In this document: positions 1-7,885 of the stretch, in pieces
Layout of the letters: every line of letters starts with the position of its first letter
How positions within the stretch are numbered: the stretch's first letter is position 1
Source: Spirochaetaceae bacterium
Lineage (GTDB): Bacteria > Spirochaetota > Spirochaetia > Treponematales > Rectinemataceae
DNA: 64,000 nucleotides
Assembly: GCA_025358255.1 (NCBI GenBank)
Contig: JANYKC010000095.1
Span: 186,001 to 250,000, forward strand
Direction: 5' to 3'
Position numbers and translations under genes: made by a program
The notes under the pieces: model-generated
Told to the model about the DNA's origin: nothing
Database searches by the model: none
Seen by the model: the letters and a program-made list of their open reading frames with translations, nothing else

Positions 1-132
1 TCGATATCGGAGATCGCCCTCAACGGCGCGGCGCCGGCCATCGCCATCGCCATCCACGACGCCTGCGGGGCATGGGTGAGGGAATGGCCCTTCACGCCGG
101 AGCGCGTCCTTCGCGCACTCGGCAAGCTATAG
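1..132 (+). CDS. Xanthine dehydrogenase-type molybdopterin subunit, C-terminal end (partial)
   Basis: An open frame enters from the left edge and stops at a TAG at 130-132, giving the last 43 residues of a protein. The tail (NGAAPAIAIAIHDACG, then REWPFTPERVL) is the characteristic end of the large Mo-cofactor subunit of xanthine dehydrogenase-family hydroxylases, where an 'N-A-A-P-A-x-x-x-A-I' segment is followed by 'R-x-x-P-x-T-P-E-x-V'. These enzymes oxidise purines (hypoxanthine/xanthine) or related heterocycles in the cytoplasm. The next gene on the same strand is a YgeW-like carbamoyltransferase, which sits beside xdh genes in E. coli and in anaerobic purine-degrading clusters. The frame lies below the usual ORF length cut-off and was read by hand. 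The exact substrate cannot be told from 43 residues. Confidence 0.8.
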   Translation, partial: SISEIALNGAAPAIAIAIHDACGAWVREWPFTPERVLRALGKL

Positions 133-209
133 ACTGCAGAGACGGATCGGACTTGATCCAGGGGCCGCTTTGGGCGGTTCCGCATATCACGCGAAAAGCG
201 GAGGAAACG

Positions 210-1406
210 ATGAACGAGAAGGAAATACAGAAGACCATCGAGGCGCTCAAGGGCAAGTCCATCGACATGTTCGGCAAGGACTTCCTCCTTACCTGGGAAA
301 AAAGCCGTGATGAGCTTGACGCCACCTTCATCGTGGCCTCGGCCCTCCGCGCCCTCCGCGAGGCCAACGTCTCCACGAAGATCTGGGAGACCGGCATTGC
401 GGTGTCCAACTTCCGCGACAACTCCACGCGGACCCGTTTCTCCTACGCCTCGGCTTGCGACCTCCTGGGCCTCTACGTCCAGGACCTGGACGAGGGCAAG
501 AGCCAGATCGCCCATGGCGAGACGGTGCGCGAGACGGCGAACATGATCTCCTTCCTCACCGAGGCGATCGGCATCCGCGACGACATGTACCTGGGCGAAG
601 GCGACACCTACCAGCGCGAGGTGGCCAAGTCGCTTGACGAAGGCGTCAAGGCCGGCGTGCTTCCTGCCCGCCCCGCCGTCATCAACCTCCAGTCCGACAT
701 CGACCACCCCACGCAGGCCATGGCCGACTTCCTCCACCTGGCCGACCACTTCGGGGGCCTGGACCAGCTCAAGGGCAAGAAGATCGCAATGACCTGGGCC
801 TATTCGCCCTCCTACGGCAAGCCCCTCTCCGTCCCCCAGGGCATCATAGGACTGGCGACCCGCTTTGGCATGGACGTGGCCCTTGCCCACCCCGAAGGCT
901 ATGACCTCATCCCCGAGGTCGTGGCCCTCTCGAAGAAGCAGGCCACGGCGTCCGGCGGCAAGTTCTCCCACTCGAACTCGATGGACGAGGCCTTCAAGAA
1001 CGCCGACATCGTCTACCCGAAGAGCTGGGCGCCCTACGACGTGATGCAGCAGCGCGTCCCCCTCCTCCATGCCAACGACAGCGCCGGCCTCAAGGACCTC
1101 GAGAAGAAGTGCCTCGAGAACAACGCGAAGTTCAAGGCCTGGGAGTGCACCGAGGAGAAGATGAAGCTCACCAAGGGGGGAAAAGCGCTCTATATGCATT
1201 GCCTCCCCGCCGACATCACCGACGTGTCCTGCAAGGCCGGAGAGGTCGCCGCGACGGTATTCGACCGCTACCGGGACGCGACCTATCTCGAGGCAAGCTA
1301 CAAGCCCTACATCATCGCGGCGATGATACTCCTGTGCAAGGCAAAGGACCCGGCCGGCCTCCTCAAGGACTTGATGAAGCGCGGCACGAAGCGCTCGATG
1401 ATCTGA
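210..1406 (+). CDS. ygeW: Knotted carbamoyltransferase, YgeW family
   Basis: 398-residue aspartate/ornithine carbamoyltransferase-fold enzyme. The carbamoyl-phosphate loop S-T-R-T-R lies near residue 75, H-P-T-Q-A-M-A-D near residue 172 and M-H-C-L-P-A-D near residue 332; the last resembles the HCLP motif of ornithine-type enzymes. Length and the opening MNEKEIQKTIEALKGK match the YgeW group of knotted transcarbamoylases, whose natural substrate is still unknown but which cluster with purine-catabolism genes. The ATG at 210 is chosen because GAGGAAAC lies just upstream; the longer frame from 72 has no such site and would overlap the xanthine dehydrogenase tail. It follows that gene by 77 bases, so co-transcription is likely, and it is closed by a strong terminator at 1444. 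Likely role: carbamoyl transfer or phosphorolysis in purine/allantoin-type nitrogen catabolism (inference). Confidence 0.9.
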   Translation: MNEKEIQKTIEALKGKSIDMFGKDFLLTWEKSRDELDATFIVASALRALREANVSTKIWETGIAVSNFRDNSTRTRFSYASACDLLGLYVQDLDEGKSQIAHGETVRETANMISFLTEAIGIRDDMYLGEGDTYQREVAKSLDEGVKAGVLPARPAVINLQSDIDHPTQAMADFLHLADHFGGLDQLKGKKIAMTWAYSPSYGKPLSVPQGIIGLATRFGMDVALAHPEGYDLIPEVVALSKKQATASGGKFSHSNSMDEAFKNADIVYPKSWAPYDVMQQRVPLLHANDSAGLKDLEKKCLENNAKFKAWECTEEKMKLTKGGKALYMHCLPADITDVSCKAGEVAATVFDRYRDATYLEASYKPYIIAAMILLCKAKDPAGLLKDLMKRGTKRSMI

Positions 1407-1443
1407 TCCCCGTCCAGCAGGCGACGGTCCTTCGGGCTTATAC

Positions 1444-1484
1444 GCGCCGCCTTCGGGTCTCCGACAGGCGGCGCTTTTGTTTTC
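1444..1484 (+). terminator. Rho-independent terminator of the xdh-ygeW unit
   Basis: A perfect 9-base-pair stem (GCGCCGCCT at 1444-1452 with AGGCGGCGC at 1466-1474), a 13-base loop, then TTTTGTTTT. It lies 38 bases after the ygeW stop. Confidence 0.9.
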
Positions 1485-1508
1485 CCCCTACAGGTGACGG
1501 GCTGGCGG

Positions 1509-2594
1509 CTATTCGAGACCCAGGAAGGCCGCGATGGCTTCGCTGATGGCGGTGTTTTCCACGATCCGCGTCCCCGCCCTCCCCTGGCCGACATAGAGAG
1601 CGGAGGCTTCCTCGGCGGCGGTATCCCGCGCGCACAGGGATACCGGCTCGTTTGAGTGGCCAGTAGCCAGATAGGACGCCGAACCCGAGGCGAAATCTAA
1701 GGTCCCGCCACCCTGCGATGCGGGCAGGGCTCCCTTTTCCATGCAGGTGGACGACGCGAAGCGAAGGAAGCCCTTCGCATGGTCCGCGGTGACGATGGGC
1801 AGGCTGATGTCCCAGTCGATGTCGCCCTGCTCCGCGACGAGGAGGACGGCGAGCGGTACGGCCTGGCGCGCCGATCCTGACCATCGCATCCTTGCAGCAT
1901 AGACCGTTTCGTGCGTCGCCGCTCGCCAAGAGGGCGATGGCCTTGCCTCTAAGCGGCTCTCGATCCGGAGCAGGGAGCCTTCCCCTGACTTGCAGAAGGA
2001 CAGGGCCTCCGAAAGCTGCTCAGCCTGGCTGTTGGGCTCCTCCGCCATGGAGGCCAGCTCCTCGGAGGCCGAGGCGTTCCGCTGGACCATGGAATCCAGC
2101 TGGACGATGGCCCGGCCATTCTGGGTCACCCCCGAGTCCTGTTCACGGCTCGCGGCCGACACCTCCTGGACGACCGTGGCGGTCTTCCTGATATCCGGCA
2201 CGACCCGGGCGATGCGGGAACCGGCGGCCGCGGCGACGCTGACGCTCCTTCCCGCCGAGCCGGTACGATCAAGCTCCGCTGCGCCTCCCCCTGCGCACCG
2301 GGCAAATTGCCTGTCGCGGATGGCGCTCTGGATTGTCCCTAGGGCATCTGCGAGGCTGGCGATCTCCGCCGGTGGCACCATCATTTTTTCGAAGAGGTAG
2401 GTATCCCTATCGTCAAGGGAGCTCAGGTTGGTGATCGCGAATACGCCGATGCCTGCGGCAACCAAGGATAGGGCTACGAACCAGCTATCAATTTTCCGCC
2501 AATTTCCAGCAATTTCCCCCGGTTTTCGCTTTTCTGCTCGATTTTCGGCCTTATTGCCGCTAAACCCTTCGACTGTTTTGTTGAGAATTATCAA
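1509..2594 (-). pseudogene. Decayed methyl-accepting chemotaxis protein
   Basis: The frame starts MIILNKTVEG and has one membrane segment (about residues 38-56), like the start of a chemoreceptor. A remnant of the end of the receptor signalling helix follows directly: IPDIRKTA-like sequence, V-S-A-A-S-R-E-Q, N-A-S-A-S-E-E-L-A-S-M-A-E-E and S-Q-A-E-Q-L. In intact receptors a ligand domain, HAMP domain and the conserved hairpin tip (E-I-x-x-I-A-x-Q-T-N-L-L-A-L-N-A) lie between these parts, and all are missing. The last 150 or so residues resemble no receptor tail and look frame-shifted. I read this as an internally deleted relic. A short functional protein is possible, but without the CheA/CheW-binding tip it cannot signal as a receptor. 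The intact receptor at 39422 shows what has been lost. Confidence 0.65.
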
Positions 2595-2643
2595 ATTTCG
2601 CTATAGAGGGCTTCTTGGGGAATTCCGGGCAGGAACGACGAGG

Positions 2644-4023
2644 TCAATACATTCGAGGCAGTTCCATGCCCCGAAGGCGCCTATAGGTCGATACGGCGAA
2701 GCTGTCAGTCATGCCTGCGACATAGTCCGTGATGCCGCGGAGCGCATCATAGCGCGAAAGCCCTTCCTGGGGTTCGAGCTCGGGGAAAAGCTCAAGGCGG
2801 GCAACGGCGCGTTTGTCCTTGGAAAAGCGTCCTGGGTCCTCGAGCTTTGCGAGGACACACTCAACGAGGATCTCGAGGATGCCATCGAGGACCTCGAAGC
2901 CGGCGGTCTCGATCTCGAGGACGGGGCGATAGCGATAGAGCTTACTCCTGCTCACCTCGGCGATCCGCTCCAAGGCATCGGCGCTGGGAATTTCCTGGGT
3001 GAGGCTTCCGGCGAAACTCCCCGCGGCAATCGCCTCGCTGCGAGATTCGAAGACAGAGGCGCACTGGAAAATGAGGCTGTTGATGGCCTGGGCCCGGAAC
3101 TTCGCGATCCTGGCGTTGATATCGCGCGCGATCCTGGTATCGCTGTCTTCCCCGGCTTCGGCGGCGATCGGGGCCTTACGGGATCGCGGATCCGGGTTGG
3201 CGGCGATGATCTCCGCAAGCGTGTCCTCGACCTCGTGCAAGCCGATGATGCCAAGGCGCACCGCGTCCTCAAGGTCGATGATGAGGTAGCAGACATCGTC
3301 GGCAGCCTCCACGAGGTAGGCGAAAGGATGTCGCGCGAAGGCGAGGCCCGACGTGGAGAAGCGGGGCAGGCCGAAGGACGTCATCAGGGACTCGAGGATG
3401 GCGCGCTCGCTCTGGAAAGCCCCGTATTTCTTCTGATCGCGCCGCGAAGCCGCATCGGCCTGCCGGTAGCCGCCCGCGACGACGCTTTCCTTGGGGTATT
3501 TCGTGAAAGTGGCCAAGGTTGTCCGGGTCAGGCAAAGACCGGGAGCAAGGCTGGAGATGATCCTGAAACCCTGGGCATTGCCCTCGAATGAAGTGAAGTC
3601 ACGGCTCTCCGCCTCGGAAAGCCCGGCAAGGACTTCCGGACGGCGCGAGAAAAAGGCCGAGATTGCATCCTCGCCCGAATGCCCGAAGGGCGGATTGCCG
3701 ATGTCGTGCGCAAGACAGGCGGCCTGTATGAGGTCGCCCAGGTCGCGGCTTTCCTCCCGGCCCCAGCCTTCGCCCAGGGACTCGAGGACGCGCTCGCCCA
3801 CTACATTGCCCAGGGAGCGTCCCACGCAGGAAGTCTCGATGCTGTGGGTCATGCGGTTATGGACAAAATAAGTCTCGGGGATGGGCAGCACCTGGGTCTT
3901 GTCGTTGAGGCGCCGAAAAGGGGAGGAAAAGATGATCCGATCCTGATCGCGCTCGAATTCCGAGCGGCCGCTTGTGGTTTCCCGCCCATCTTCTCCAAGG
4001 CTCAGGTAGTCGCTCCACGCCAT
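2644..4023 (-). CDS. dgt: Deoxyguanosinetriphosphate triphosphohydrolase (dGTPase), HD superfamily
   Basis: 459-residue HD-domain enzyme that cleaves dGTP (or other dNTPs) to the nucleoside and triphosphate. Metal-binding residues are visible in N-R-M-T-H-S-I-E-T-S (first His) and C-L-A-H-D-I-G-N-P-P-F-G-H-S-G-E (HD pair plus the family hallmark G-N-P-P-F-G-H). The opening W-S-D-Y-L-S-L and the R-D-Q-D-R-I-I-F-S-S-P-F-R-R-L motif are classic for bacterial dGTPases. The ATG at 4023 is preceded by AAGGAGAC, which decides it over the upstream in-frame ATG at 4080. A promoter with TTGACC and TATGAT at 17-base spacing lies just upstream on the same strand. It appears monocistronic. Confidence 0.93.
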   Translation of the reverse strand: MAWSDYLSLGEDGRETTSGRSEFERDQDRIIFSSPFRRLNDKTQVLPIPETYFVHNRMTHSIETSCVGRSLGNVVGERVLESLGEGWGREESRDLGDLIQAACLAHDIGNPPFGHSGEDAISAFFSRRPEVLAGLSEAESRDFTSFEGNAQGFRIISSLAPGLCLTRTTLATFTKYPKESVVAGGYRQADAASRRDQKKYGAFQSERAILESLMTSFGLPRFSTSGLAFARHPFAYLVEAADDVCYLIIDLEDAVRLGIIGLHEVEDTLAEIIAANPDPRSRKAPIAAEAGEDSDTRIARDINARIAKFRAQAINSLIFQCASVFESRSEAIAAGSFAGSLTQEIPSADALERIAEVSRSKLYRYRPVLEIETAGFEVLDGILEILVECVLAKLEDPGRFSKDKRAVARLELFPELEPQEGLSRYDALRGITDYVAGMTDSFAVSTYRRLRGMELPRMY

Positions 4024-4047
4024 GACCGTTGTCTCCTTGTTTCGAGG

Positions 4048-4076
4048 ATCATACGATCGGCGGCGCGGGAGGTCAA
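4048..4076 (-). promoter_or_regulatory. Sigma-70-like promoter of dgt
   Basis: On the minus strand TTGACC (4071-4076), a 17-base spacer, then TATGAT (4048-4053). The dgt ATG follows 24 bases later with a Shine-Dalgarno in between. Confidence 0.6.
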
Positions 4077-4208
4077 CCAAAGGGATCGGGGTTGGAGGAG
4101 AGGGGAGAGGAAGGTTCGATTCTTGATTTATAAATTGTTATTAATAGGCAAACACTACAGTCCTTCGGGAGACCTGGAAAGCGACGATCTGCGTCAGCGC
4201 CTTTCGCC

Positions 4209-4268
4209 TTCTCACATGGGTCCTTCGCATTCTCACAGAGGAACGCTGAGATTGAGCTTGTGAGAATG
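4209..4268 (+). promoter_or_regulatory. Inverted repeat upstream of the ECF-S-like gene
   Basis: CATTCTCACA (4228-4237) and its exact reverse complement TGTGAGAATG (4259-4268) are separated by 21 bases; a further direct copy TTCTCACA is at 4209-4216. The right arm overlaps the presumed -35 element (4258-4263) of the next gene, as expected for an operator. The rest of the 213-base gap between dgt and this gene holds an AT-rich tract near 4120-4150 and nothing else I recognise. Confidence 0.5.
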
Positions 4269-4287
4269 ACAAAAAACGGTTTACTAT
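4258..4287 (+). promoter_or_regulatory. Promoter giving a near-leaderless start at 4294
   Basis: TTGTGA (4258-4263), an 18-base spacer and TACTAT (4282-4287). The ATG follows the -10 by six bases and no Shine-Dalgarno is present. Confidence 0.5.
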
Positions 4288-4293
4288 CCTGTA

Positions 4294-4884
4294 ATGACAA
4301 ACCGGATCAAGGTTGCCATCCAGGGTCTCAGGCGTCCCTCCGTCGCGTGGCTGCTGGCGGCGACTGTCCTGCCCCTCGCCAATGCCCTCCTCTGCCAGGC
4401 CGTCAGGAACCTTCCCTTGTTCATGGATTCCATTTTCACCGCCGTCGCCGCGGCCATCCTGGGACCCTTGCCAGCCCTCCTGGTCGCCGTGCTGACAAAT
4501 GCGTGGATCGAGGCCTTCAACGGTTTCAAGGGACAGCACCTGCCCTTCGCCCTCTGCGGCATGTCCACGGCAGCGATCGTGGCCGGCTTTGTGTCCACGC
4601 GCCGGTACTGGACGCCCGTCATGGTGGTGACCTGCATCGTGTCCGTGATGCTTGCCAACTCGGTGCTGGGTGCCATCATCGCCACCTTCGTCTATGGCGG
4701 AGGCACCGGAGTGAAGATCGATACCATCGCCTCGGGATTCTCCCTCGTCGCCGATTCGATTTTTTCCGCGGCCTTCCTGGCCCGCGCGCCCATCAACCTC
4801 ATCGACAAATCGATCGCCGTCTTCCCGGCCCTCGCCTTGGCGGCATACCTTGGCGCCGGCGAGAAGCATGCCAGGTTCGACTAG
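4294..4884 (+). CDS. Integral membrane protein resembling ECF-transporter S components
   Basis: 196-residue, strongly hydrophobic protein with about five or six membrane segments (roughly residues 17-35, 45-63, 72-95, 100-125, 145-165, 168-188) and few charges in the loops. Size, short first helix and the small-residue-rich helices resemble substrate-binding S components of energy-coupling-factor vitamin/metal transporters, or membrane sensor modules of the same fold. No ATPase or T component is nearby, so it would use a shared ECF module elsewhere. It converges on the response-regulator gene and shares four bases with its end. No Shine-Dalgarno precedes the ATG; a -10 hexamer lies six bases upstream. 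The substrate cannot be named. Confidence 0.55.
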   Translation: MTNRIKVAIQGLRRPSVAWLLAATVLPLANALLCQAVRNLPLFMDSIFTAVAAAILGPLPALLVAVLTNAWIEAFNGFKGQHLPFALCGMSTAAIVAGFVSTRRYWTPVMVVTCIVSVMLANSVLGAIIATFVYGGGTGVKIDTIASGFSLVADSIFSAAFLARAPINLIDKSIAVFPALALAAYLGAGEKHARFD

Positions 4885-5537
4885 GAAAAATCCATGATCC
4901 CGGCGCGGAAGGCGAGCTTCACGAGGGCGATGGGGCTCTGGATGCCAAGGGCGGCATATACGGCGCTTTGGTAGTTTTCCGCGGTGCGGTGGCTCACGCC
5001 GAGTTTCGCCGCCATCTCCTTGGTCGTGAGTCCCTCTAGAAGGGCATCGAGGGCATCGCGTTCCCGGGGGCTCAAGGCCTCGATGAGGGATCTCTGCCCC
5101 GCCTTGTCCCTGGGTTCGGCGGTCTGGGAAGTGAGGATGTCCCGCAGTATCTCGCCCTCGATATAGATCTCTCCGGCGGCGACGAGCCTGAGGCCGAGGG
5201 TCAGGGTGGTGAGCCCGATGCCTTTCGGCGCGTATCCTGAAGCGCCAAGCCTCATGGCTTTCCGTGCCACGCTCCGGTCCGCGCTCATCGAAAGCACGAA
5301 GAAATGTGGCGCTCCCACCAGCCTGGCATGCTGGTCCAGGAGGTCGAAGCCGCTTCCGTCCGGGAGGGCAAGGTCCACGACGACAAGGTCAAAGGATGAC
5401 GCCGCCAATGACCTCCTGGCCTCTTCCGTCGAGCCGGCCTCCTCGATGCGTTCGTAATCTCCGGTCTCGAGGAGGGCGTTCCGTACCCCGCTCCTGAAAA
5501 GCGGATGGTCGTCCACGACAAGCAGTCTCGTTTTCAT
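4881..5537 (-). CDS. NarL/LuxR-family response regulator
   Basis: 218 residues. N-terminal receiver domain with acidic pair D9-D10, phospho-acceptor D55 in V-V-V-D-L-A-L-P-D-G, and the conserved Lys in A-P-K-G near residue 105. C-terminal LuxR helix-turn-helix (about residues 150-210) with L-S-P-R-E-R-D-A-L and T-K-E-M-A-A-K-L-G-V-S-H-R-T-A-E. It is a cytoplasmic DNA-binding transcription factor activated by phosphorylation. Its ATG overlaps the stop of the sensor kinase gene (ATGA), so the two are translationally coupled and almost certainly partners. Targets are not evident; the convergent membrane protein gene and mocA are the nearest candidates. Confidence 0.92.
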   Translation of the reverse strand: MKTRLLVVDDHPLFRSGVRNALLETGDYERIEEAGSTEEARRSLAASSFDLVVVDLALPDGSGFDLLDQHARLVGAPHFFVLSMSADRSVARKAMRLGASGYAPKGIGLTTLTLGLRLVAAGEIYIEGEILRDILTSQTAEPRDKAGQRSLIEALSPRERDALDALLEGLTTKEMAAKLGVSHRTAENYQSAVYAALGIQSPIALVKLAFRAGIMDFS

Positions 5538-6859
5538 TTTTTCCCTTCCCGCGGCGAACCGGCGGGTACATAGAGCCGGACCGTTGTCGAATCACCGGTC
5601 CTTTCGATATCAAGGCGCCCACCGATGAAGTCGGCGCGCTCGCCCATTATCGCAAGGCCTGTGCCGCTGGAGAGCGAGGGATCGGGCTTTCCCCCGTGCG
5701 TTTCGCCGGGGAGGGCGGCGGGCCTGCCCCCCTCCGCCTTCCTTGATGGCAAATCGCGGACGAGGAGCACCAGGCCCTCCACGCCATCCTCCTCGCCGCC
5801 CGTGAGGAGGACCTCCACGCGGTTGCCGCTCGCGTGCTTTGCCGCGTTGGCCAGGCTTTCCTGGGCGATCCTGAACACGTGGATGGAAGACAGGTCGCGG
5901 ATCACAGGAAGGCCCTCACCGGCGAAAAACTGGATGTCCCCTCCGCCGTATTTCCTGCATCGCTCGCACAGGGATTCAAGCGCCACGACAAGCCCACCCT
6001 GCTCGAGGTCCGGCGGCCGCAGGTCCATCACCAGGGAGCGGAGCTTGGAGCCCGCCGACTTGAGGAGATCCGAGGCCTCGGCCGCGCGCGCCCGGGAGGT
6101 ATCGCCATCACCGGAGGCCGCCGCCCGCTCGCAGAGCATGCGGGCGGCGGCGATCTCTTGGGCCGTGTCGTCATGGAGGTCGCAGGCGATCCGCCTCCTT
6201 CCGGCCTCCTCCGCCTCGAGGGAGAGCTGGAAGCTGCGCTTGGACCACTGGGCATCGATGCGGCTCCCGCGCAGCCGCGACCAGAGCCACACGACATAGA
6301 CGGCAACGACGGCAAAGCCGAGGCCGCTGCACAGGAGGAGGAGAAGGAAGGATGCGCGCAGGGACTGCCTTTGCTCCCGGAGGAGGGGGATGAAAGCCTC
6401 TATCGATGTCGTGATCTCCTCGATCATGCGCGAGGGGTCGGATGAGGCGAATGAAGGTGTGGAATCAGAGGCATCGCCAACCTGGTCAAGCATGGAAAGG
6501 TAGGGGCGCAACCGGGACCATTGGCCAATGATCTTCCTTCCGGCGCTTTCAAGGTCCTTGGCCGCCGAAAAGCTCTCCATGCGCGCGATCAGCCTCACGG
6601 CCCCGTCCATGAGGGGGCCAAAACCCCTATCCACCCCCATGCCCGCCCTGGTCAGCCCGAGGAGGCAGTCATCGAAGGCATTTTCGAGGGCCTCGTCCTT
6701 GGCGTCAATGCGTGCGATCGCTCCAAGGAGGAAGGCGAAAAGCAAAAAAGTCGCCACGAGGATAAGGCCTGCGCCGAAGATCGGGGAAAGCACGGGAATT
6801 TCCGCAGGCGGACGCATGATGGGCAATAGACGGCTCTTGCGCAGGAAATCAAAGGTCAT
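5534..6859 (-). CDS. NarL-type (HisKA_3) membrane sensor histidine kinase
   Basis: 441 residues from the ATG at 6859, which lies inside the end of mocA and fits coupling. There are two membrane helices (about residues 25-48 and 170-196) around a roughly 120-residue periplasmic helical sensor region. The dimerisation/phosphorylation box R-R-R-I-A-C-D-L-H-D-D-T-A-Q-E puts the phospho-His at about residue 229. The ATPase has an N box (Q-E-S-L-A-N-A-A-K-H-A) and a G box (G-T-G-L-A-I-M-G-E-R). This is the NarX/DegS architecture, matching the LuxR-type partner downstream. The longer frame from 6931 has an unlikely basic N-terminus overlapping mocA further. The stimulus is unknown; co-transcription with mocA suggests a link to molybdenum enzymes or purine metabolism. 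Confidence 0.9.
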   Translation of the reverse strand: MTFDFLRKSRLLPIMRPPAEIPVLSPIFGAGLILVATFLLFAFLLGAIARIDAKDEALENAFDDCLLGLTRAGMGVDRGFGPLMDGAVRLIARMESFSAAKDLESAGRKIIGQWSRLRPYLSMLDQVGDASDSTPSFASSDPSRMIEEITTSIEAFIPLLREQRQSLRASFLLLLLCSGLGFAVVAVYVVWLWSRLRGSRIDAQWSKRSFQLSLEAEEAGRRRIACDLHDDTAQEIAAARMLCERAAASGDGDTSRARAAEASDLLKSAGSKLRSLVMDLRPPDLEQGGLVVALESLCERCRKYGGGDIQFFAGEGLPVIRDLSSIHVFRIAQESLANAAKHASGNRVEVLLTGGEEDGVEGLVLLVRDLPSRKAEGGRPAALPGETHGGKPDPSLSSGTGLAIMGERADFIGGRLDIERTGDSTTVRLYVPAGSPREGKK

Positions 6860-7508
6860 GGCTGCCTTTGTCCTGCGCGATCCGGGAAGGATCACGGGAG
6901 CGGAGCCTTTCATAGTCCTCGGGCGTATCAAGGTCCTCGCAGGCGGCCAGGCAACCGTCTACGGACCTTGCGCCGCATGACAGCAGGAAGGGGCGCAACT
7001 TCGCTTCGGGATCGAGTCCGGCGATGGAGGCCTTGAATCGGGACGGAATGAGGACGGGATGGCCTAGCTTCCGGCCCTGCGAGGAGAACAAGGGAAGGTC
7101 GAGGCCCTCGGCGAGCAAGGACAGCCGCGCCTTGCCGAGCCGCGCATAATCTTCGGGTACGAGGCCAGGCATATCGGCGGGGGTCACGAAAAAGCATCCG
7201 GAAGCGACGAAGGGCAAGGCGCACTGGATCGAGCCGAGCATGCCCCTTTCCCATCCGGCGTTGTGCGCGATGAGGACTCCTTCGCGGTCCCGGAAAAGGG
7301 CAGAGAGCTCCTCTATCCGCCATCCGGCCACGAGGATCACCCGCAGCCCTTGCGTCGGATCCCTTCCCTCGCCGCACGCGATCCTGGCGTCCAAGGCCGA
7401 GCGGACCACGGTCTCGACAACGGTGGTGTCATGCCAGGGAAGGAGGGGCTTCCATGAACCCATGCGGGAAGAGGCACCCGCGGCGGGAATGACGCAATCG
7501 ATTGCCAT
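6849..7508 (-). CDS. mocA: Molybdenum cofactor cytidylyltransferase-like nucleotidyltransferase (MocA family)
   Basis: 219-residue GT-A-fold nucleotidyltransferase. The N-terminal nucleotide-binding motif P-A-A-G-A-S-S-R-M-G-S-W-K-P-L-L-P-W is close to the L-A-A-G-x-S-x-R-M-G-x-x-K signature of MocA/MobA. T-P-A-D-M-P-G-L near residue 115 is the metal-binding D-M-P motif. MocA transfers CMP to molybdopterin to make the MCD cofactor used by xanthine dehydrogenase-family enzymes, so its occurrence 7 kb from the xanthine dehydrogenase tail is sensible. It is the first gene of mocA-kinase-regulator, with overlapping starts. A TAGACT hexamer (7516-7521, plus-strand coordinates) sits seven bases before the ATG and there is no Shine-Dalgarno sequence, suggesting a leaderless message. 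MobA (GMP transfer) is the alternative but is less likely. Confidence 0.82.
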   Translation of the reverse strand: MAIDCVIPAAGASSRMGSWKPLLPWHDTTVVETVVRSALDARIACGEGRDPTQGLRVILVAGWRIEELSALFRDREGVLIAHNAGWERGMLGSIQCALPFVASGCFFVTPADMPGLVPEDYARLGKARLSLLAEGLDLPLFSSQGRKLGHPVLIPSRFKASIAGLDPEAKLRPFLLSCGARSVDGCLAACEDLDTPEDYERLRSRDPSRIAQDKGSHDL

Positions 7509-7605
7509 GGCCGGAAGTCTAGCCGCAGTTCCTCGCGCCGTCGAGGGGCAGGGGGATTTTGCCCTTTATAAGGCCTTGACGCGCTGGCGATGGAATCGGC
7601 TCAAT

Positions 7606-7869
7606 ATGCGTATGGCCAGGAAAGAGGAAATCATAACCTTCAAAGCCGATGACGAGCTTATCGCCGCCCTTGAAGGCGTGAACAACCGCTCGGCCTTCAT
7701 CCGGGATGCGATACTCCAGGCGCTGGAGAACCGCTGCCCCCTTTGCCGGGGAAGCGGCCTCCTCAGCCTGGAGCAAAAAAAACACTGGGAGGAGTTCTCC
7801 CACCACCATCATGTCGAGGAATGCGGGGATTGCCACGCCTTCCATCTTGTCTGTGACGCGAAAAAATGA
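7606..7869 (+). CDS. Ribbon-helix-helix protein with a Cys/His metal-site tail
   Basis: 87 residues. The first 42 form a CopG-type ribbon-helix-helix (strand E-I-I-T-F-K-A, then D-E-L-I-A-A-L-E, then R-S-A-F-I-R-D-A-I-L-Q-A-L). The tail is unusually rich in metal ligands: C44-x2-C47, four consecutive His at 66-69, C73-x2-C76-H77, H80 and C83. Known ribbon-helix-helix metalloregulators such as NikR couple DNA binding to metal; here the metal module is different and small, so a zinc, nickel or molybdenum-responsive repressor is a reasonable inference. The gene for an MFS transporter starts 16 bases after the stop, suggesting that the regulator controls its own transporter. The start could be ATG 7606 or 7612; neither has a clear Shine-Dalgarno sequence. 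Confidence 0.75.
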   Translation: MRMARKEEIITFKADDELIAALEGVNNRSAFIRDAILQALENRCPLCRGSGLLSLEQKKHWEEFSHHHHVEECGDCHAFHLVCDAKK

Positions 7870-7885
7870 AGATCGGGGGCGACCC

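Noticed and set aside
2428-3591. 387-residue plus-strand open frame
   Set aside because: Antisense to dgt, which has complete HD motifs, a Shine-Dalgarno sequence and a promoter on the other strand.
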